Part shown: one piece after another, positions 13,026 to 15,930 of the stretch
How the letters are laid out: every line of letters begins with the position of its first letter
Position numbering within the stretch: the first letter of the stretch is position 1
NCBI GenBank assembly: GCA_050874585.1
Contig: JBNMKZ010000059.1
Span: forward strand, 1 to 15,930
From: UBA1067 sp050874585
GTDB taxonomy: Bacteria > Verrucomicrobiota > Kiritimatiellia > RFP12 > UBA1067
Reading direction: 5' to 3'
Length of the DNA stretch: 15,930 bases
Program-made: the position numbers and the translations under genes
Notes under the pieces: generated by a model
Seen by the model: the letters and a program-made list of their open reading frames with translations, nothing else
What the model was told of the DNA's origin: nothing
The model's database searches: none

Positions 13026-15194
13026 TTAGCGGACGCGGAGGAAGAAGCCGCCGCCCAGTCCGTCCGTCAGGTATCCATTCTCGTCAAGAGCAAAGACGGG
13101 CGTCTTCGTCGTCACGCCGTCGGCGTACCGAATCGCCGCGATCTGCTCCGCCGTCAGGCCGTTCGCGTCCGTACCGAACCGCAGGGCCTTGCGCTCCAGC
13201 CGGCTCTTCAGCGTCAGCGTCGCCGTCGAATTCCATGCCGTGCCCGACGAATCGCCGAAAACAAGCTTCACCCCAGGCCGGACATCGAATGCCCCGTTGC
13301 CATACAGGCAAAGAGCCTTGAACGACGCCTTCTTACCCGAAAAGCGAATCGTTCCAGAATTCTGCCCCTGCTCCCACGCATGGCAGAAGGCCAGCGTTCC
13401 GCCGTTCACTTGCGTCTCATCTCCGCCGAACTCAAGCGTACCGACTCCCGTCTTGTAGAGGAAATAGTTCGCGGTCGCTGGATCCGACTTGTCAACAACA
13501 TCCGTCGCAACGACCAAGTCAGATGTCTCGTCCCCAGTCGTGTCACGCACGGAAATGTCATAAAACGCACCCGAGGTCATCCCGTTATTCAACCAAAGAG
13601 CGGCGCATTCGATTCGGCTCGGCTCAACACCATAGGCATTAATGCCACACGAATAGTTGCTTCTCACCGGAAGCCAGTCCGTACGTTCGCCCACAAGACG
13701 AGCGCCATCTCCCAAGAGAAGGGAGTGGAATCGATTCATTTCAGCATCCGAAAGGTTCGCATAGCCATTCACCAACTCACCGCCAGCCACATCAAAATCA
13801 ATCTGATTCGTTGAAAGCGAATGGGGTGAGGCTGTCCGCAAGATGCCACCTCGGTCGACCTTAACCCCACCAAAGTTAGCATTGGACGCGAGACCATCCC
13901 TACTCGTCGTCAAATCCATAACAAGACACCCACCCGACGACACATACTTGCGAAGCGGCATTCCCTTCCCATTGTTGCGGAGATAGGCCGTTCCCGCAAT
14001 GCCAATCCACCCCAGCCGGACATCGTCCCGACCATTAAAGGTAAATTCGACCTCCCGATTCGGAAGAACCCGCACCATACCCTGCACATCGTACTGCGCC
14101 CCAAATGCCGATGTCGCCTCATCAAAGTAGATTTGATTCGGAATAACAACTTTTTCCGGCGTATCAAAGTCAATCCACGAGCCAACGGCGAGTTGCAATT
14201 TTCGGCTGAAGACATTCTCCGAACCAAGACTACCAGCAAAGCGCACGGTCGTCCCCGTTCCCGCACGCAAGGTGTCGTCATCCGTCGTCAAGTCTACATT
14301 CGCGGCAAAGACGACTTCCGGTGCGACAAGAGCTAGGTCAACGCCCACAAGTGAAGCCCGGTACATACTCTTCTCACTTTTCATCTTGGCTATATCCGCA
14401 TAATACTTGGGTAAATCCTGCGTCGCAATTGGCTTTCCAAGGGCAACGAGCCCGAACAAGCCATCAGATTCCAAGCGGCCGCACGACTCAACATAGCCGC
14501 GAATGTCGTCCCCGACCTGTTCCAACACAAGTTTTACCGTGACATTCTTGCCGTCACGATATTTCTGTGAGAGATAGTGATATCCCTGGAAGAGGGCGGT
14601 CAGACAAGTGCCGTCATTCTCCACGCTGTAAACGCCGCGATCCGCGCCATTCCCGGAATAGAGATAGTCGGCATTCTCATTCTGCCACCAGAAGGTTGTC
14701 ATGGCACCCGAGACCGCCTTCACGTCCGAAAGCTTGCGATTCCTGAAGACCGTCACGGCATTCGCCGCGCCGAACGGAAAGCCCGTCCCCTCTGCCAACT
14801 CGTCCGAAACGACGACACCCGCCGACCGCTCGACCGTCAGGTTCCCCGCACCCTTCACGTCGTTCTCAAAGACGAGATGCCCGACCGAAGTTTCAATCAC
14901 CGCATCGGCCGCGAAGGTCAGGGCTGCCCCCGTGAACGTCACCGTCGCATCCGGCGCGGCATCCGTCCCGACGACCATGCCACCGGCCGTAATCCCCTCG
15001 GCAACCTTAACCGTTGCCGGCGCTGGAAACGCCGCGACCGCCCCGTCCTTCCAGGCGACGGACGCACCGGACGCGTCCCTCCACGTCAGCGAAGAGGAAT
15101 CCCAGATACCCCCCCCCTGGTATGTCAGCGTCTCACCGTAGGCCGCAAGGCCAACGGACAGGACACAAACCGCCGCGCACATCAACTTCTGCAT
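13026..15194 (-). CDS. Exported beta-strand-rich protein of unknown function
   Basis: Encodes 722 residues from the ATG at 15194. This start is chosen because MQKLMCAAVCVLSVGLAAYG is a clear Sec signal peptide with likely cleavage after residue 20. The frame stays open for 130 codons upstream, but through a tRNA remnant and the promoter. The mature protein is rich in Gly, Thr, Val and Asp, with alternating beta-strand patterns such as GVGTLEFGG and NGGTLAF, like the autotransporter-associated beta-strand repeats common in Verrucomicrobiota and relatives. The C-terminus (LTAEQIAAIRYADG, DENGYLTDGLGGGFFLRVR) has neither a PEP-CTERM tail nor a clear beta-barrel. It probably acts in the periplasm or at the surface, perhaps in binding or adhesion. 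It stands alone with its own promoter; no function can be named. Confidence 0.85.
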   Translation of the reverse strand: MQKLMCAAVCVLSVGLAAYGETLTYQGGGIWDSSSLTWRDASGASVAWKDGAVAAFPAPATVKVAEGITAGGMVVGTDAAPDATVTFTGAALTFAADAVIETSVGHLVFENDVKGAGNLTVERSAGVVVSDELAEGTGFPFGAANAVTVFRNRKLSDVKAVSGAMTTFWWQNENADYLYSGNGADRGVYSVENDGTCLTALFQGYHYLSQKYRDGKNVTVKLVLEQVGDDIRGYVESCGRLESDGLFGLVALGKPIATQDLPKYYADIAKMKSEKSMYRASLVGVDLALVAPEVVFAANVDLTTDDDTLRAGTGTTVRFAGSLGSENVFSRKLQLAVGSWIDFDTPEKVVIPNQIYFDEATSAFGAQYDVQGMVRVLPNREVEFTFNGRDDVRLGWIGIAGTAYLRNNGKGMPLRKYVSSGGCLVMDLTTSRDGLASNANFGGVKVDRGGILRTASPHSLSTNQIDFDVAGGELVNGYANLSDAEMNRFHSLLLGDGARLVGERTDWLPVRSNYSCGINAYGVEPSRIECAALWLNNGMTSGAFYDISVRDTTGDETSDLVVATDVVDKSDPATANYFLYKTGVGTLEFGGDETQVNGGTLAFCHAWEQGQNSGTIRFSGKKASFKALCLYGNGAFDVRPGVKLVFGDSSGTAWNSTATLTLKSRLERKALRFGTDANGLTAEQIAAIRYADGVTTKTPVFALDENGYLTDGLGGGFFLRVR

Positions 15195-15214
15195 AGGACT
15201 TTCACTGCCTTTCC

Positions 15215-15269
15215 GCCGATTTATTCGGCTGATGGTCGGTATTGTATCAATTATCGCGTCCGCCTGCAA
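15215..15269 (-). promoter_or_regulatory. Promoter and 5' hairpin of the exported-protein gene
   Basis: On the minus strand TTGCAG (15264-15269), 17 bases, and TACAAT (15241-15246) with a preceding TGA form a plausible promoter. Transcription would start near 15235, giving an untranslated leader of about 40 bases. That leader can fold a 5-bp hairpin, GCCGA/TCGGC (15215-15229). GGAAAGG lies about 13 bases before the ATG, a rather distant ribosome site. Confidence 0.5.
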
Positions 15270-15447
15270 GCCCCTCCCACTCAGAAGCGGCGCGGCAGAT
15301 TGAAAGCTTCTCCTCGTTGTCTTTGTCCATTGGCGGGCATCCTCATGTGTCCGAATAAGCGTCGACAAGGGTCTTTTAGTTTGGAAGAGACCAAGACGCA
15401 GTCGTGCGTTAAACTGGCACGCTCCGCGCAACTGCTCGCAATTGGAA
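15270..15447. other. Non-coding stretch between promoter and tRNA-Pro fragment
   Basis: This segment lies just past the 3' end of the tRNA-Pro fragment and before the promoter of the exported-protein gene. No convincing gene, repeat or terminator was found. If the tRNA fragment marks an integration boundary, this side would be the original chromosomal flank of the tRNA gene. Confidence 0.4.
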
Positions 15448-15492
15448 TGGTCGGACCGACGAGATTTGAACTCGTGACCTTTTGCACCCCAA
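15448..15492 (-). pseudogene. 3' half of a tRNA-Pro(GGG) gene (possible att site)
   Basis: On the minus strand the sequence runs from the anticodon loop to the CCA end. It shows loop TTGGGGT (anticodon GGG, G37), 3' anticodon strand GCAAA, variable loop AGGTC, T arm ACGAG-TTCAAAT-CTCGT with perfect pairing, acceptor strand CGGTCCG, discriminator A, and encoded CCA. G72 with A73 agrees with proline identity. Upstream, the required partners TTTGC (anticodon stem) and CGGACCG (acceptor stem) are absent within the window, and there is no D arm. The break falls at the anticodon loop, a common crossover point for integrases that use tRNA genes. It is therefore a tRNA remnant, most simply an attachment-site copy left by an integrated element. 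Confidence 0.8.
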
Positions 15493-15678
15493 CGGCGACT
15501 TGAGCGAAGGTGGAGAACTGCGCTTATCGGCTTCGCCTTGTTTTGGCGGACTTCCGACCGGACGCACCCGCGTCCATCTCGCATTTTTCTCCAAGTGTCC
15601 TACACTTTGTCCTAATAGGTTTACACACATTATACCACACCTACACAACACCCATTGAAGATTTACACAAATTCACTA
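15493..15678. other. Non-coding DNA between tRNA fragment and partial gene
   Basis: No convincing gene. A 6-bp hairpin with a tetraloop (GGACGC-ACCC-GCGTCC) is at 15560-15575, followed on the plus strand by TTTTT at 15584-15588. From about 15595 the DNA becomes AT-rich, with two direct copies of TTTACACA (15620-15627 and 15662-15669) and two of CCTACAC. Base composition changes sharply from that of the flanking genes. Confidence 0.4.
15629..15637 (-). promoter_or_regulatory. Leftward extended -10 box near the tRNA fragment
   Basis: The minus strand reads TGGTATAATGTGTG, a perfect -10 hexamer (15629-15634) with extended TG. No good -35 box is visible. Transcription would run left toward the tRNA fragment. 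GGAG (15589-15592) and an ATG at 15584 follow, but that frame runs through the tRNA remnant and looks accidental. Confidence 0.45.
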
Positions 15679-15708
15679 TTGACAGGTTCAACCAACCTGT
15701 GCTATAAT
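15679..15708 (+). promoter_or_regulatory. Strong promoter with an operator-like inverted repeat
   Basis: TTGACA (15679-15684), an 18-base spacer and TATAAT (15703-15708) with extended TGC match consensus fully. A perfect inverted repeat ACAGGTT-caacc-AACCTGT (15682-15688 and 15694-15700) overlaps the -35 box and fills the spacer, the usual place for a repressor site. It drives the gene starting at 15742. Its right half and -10 region resemble the CRISPR spacer at 1860-1892. Confidence 0.75.
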
Positions 15709-15741
15709 ATGCGCATCAACCACGAAAGGACGAAGGAAACG

Positions 15742-15930
15742 ATGAACCTCTACACATTGACAAGCGTCGAACTGGTGGCCGACGGCCCTGACGCGGACGG
15801 TGCCTACAGCACGTTCACCCGCGATCTCGGGGTCTTCTCGTCCGTCAGCCTTGCCGAGGTGGCGATCAGTCGGTATGCGAAACTCGGCGAACCGTGGGCG
15901 TTCGTCCTCAAGGAGCGGATTCTCGACGAT
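15742..15930 (+). CDS. Hypothetical protein, N-terminal part, cut by the window edge
   Basis: At least 63 residues are encoded before the window ends, with no stop seen. The start ATG is preceded by AAGGA about five bases upstream and by a strong promoter. The peptide begins MNLYTLTSVELVADGPDADG and continues with an FTRDLGVFSSVSLAEVAISRYAKLGEPWAFVLKERILDD stretch (residues 25-63), suggesting a small soluble alpha/beta protein. No signal peptide or membrane segment is seen. I do not recognise the family. It is the only plus-strand gene of the window and lies on the side of the tRNA-Pro fragment where an integrated element would be expected, so it may belong to a mobile element. Confidence 0.7.
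   Translation, partial: MNLYTLTSVELVADGPDADGAYSTFTRDLGVFSSVSLAEVAISRYAKLGEPWAFVLKERILDD

Noticed and set aside
12536..13814. Plus-strand open frames of 261 and 316 codons over the intergenic region and the exported-protein gene
   Set aside because: They are Arg- and Pro-rich shadows of the minus-strand gene and extend into GC-rich hairpin DNA.
15195..15584. N-terminal extension of the exported protein to an ATG at 15584 with GGAG and a -10 box upstream
   Set aside because: The extension reads through the tRNA-Pro remnant and the nearer promoter, is rich in Arg and Ser without any fold pattern, and would bury a clear signal peptide. The open frame seems accidental.
15510..15707. 65-codon plus-strand frame beginning MENCAYRLRL
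   Set aside because: It runs over both promoter boxes of the next gene, lacks a good ribosome site and has no recognisable domain. It may be a decayed remnant but cannot be supported as a gene.
15448..15930. A complete tRNA-Pro with an intron in the anticodon loop
   Set aside because: The 5' exon would need CGGACCG and TTTGC on the minus strand upstream; neither was found up to the window end, and no group I intron core was recognised.

Overview
The window looks like chromosomal DNA from a GC-rich, Gram-negative-type bacterium, most likely in the Verrucomicrobiota/Kiritimatiellota/Lentisphaerota neighbourhood. That placement is an inference. It rests mainly on the secreted beta-strand-rich protein at 13026-15194, whose motifs (GVGTLEFGG, NGGTLAF, and a C-terminal LTAEQIAAIRYADG...DENGYL) are typical of surface or secreted proteins in those phyla. 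There is no ribosomal RNA and no taxonomic marker strong enough to be certain.

Layout, left to right. (1) 1-2059: a CRISPR array of 31 full 32-bp type I-C repeats, read on the minus strand. It runs off the left edge (older end); its leader lies at 2060-2318. (2) 2319-9926: a complete type I-C cas operon on the minus strand, transcribed cas3-cas5c-cas8c(+internal cas11c)-cas7c-cas4-cas1-cas2 and running toward the array. (3) 9990-12700: a tightly coupled housekeeping-like operon on the minus strand, rfbD-like reductase, RNase HII, dihydropteroate synthase and a DEDDh exonuclease. (4) 12701-13025: an intergenic stretch with hairpins. (5) 13026-15194: a large exported protein of unknown function. 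(6) 15195-15741: non-coding DNA holding the 3' half of a tRNA-Pro gene (15448-15492) and divergent promoters. (7) 15742-15930: the start of a plus-strand gene of unknown function, cut by the window edge. Everything else is on the minus strand.

The cas genes make a full type I-C system. Cas1, Cas2 and Cas4 acquire spacers; Cas5c, Cas7c, Cas8c and the internally translated Cas11c form Cascade; Cas3 is the HD nuclease-helicase. The catalytic motifs of Cas1, Cas2, Cas3 and Cas4 look intact. The Cas5c residues usually linked to crRNA cleavage look changed (F43, Y149).

The most interesting link joins the two ends of the window. The spacer at 1860-1892 resembles the promoter at 15692-15723, which sits just inside the side of the tRNA-Pro fragment where an integrated element would be expected. 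The homologous site has a TTC PAM and an identical 8-nt seed, but is interrupted by a gap and mismatches. A simple reading is that the array holds a memory of a relative of an element integrated at tRNA-Pro. A competing reading is that both sequences are ordinary promoters of this host, because a TGnTAYAAT extended -10 box recurs through the window, twice just 6 nt from a start codon (cas3 and rfbD), which implies leaderless transcripts.
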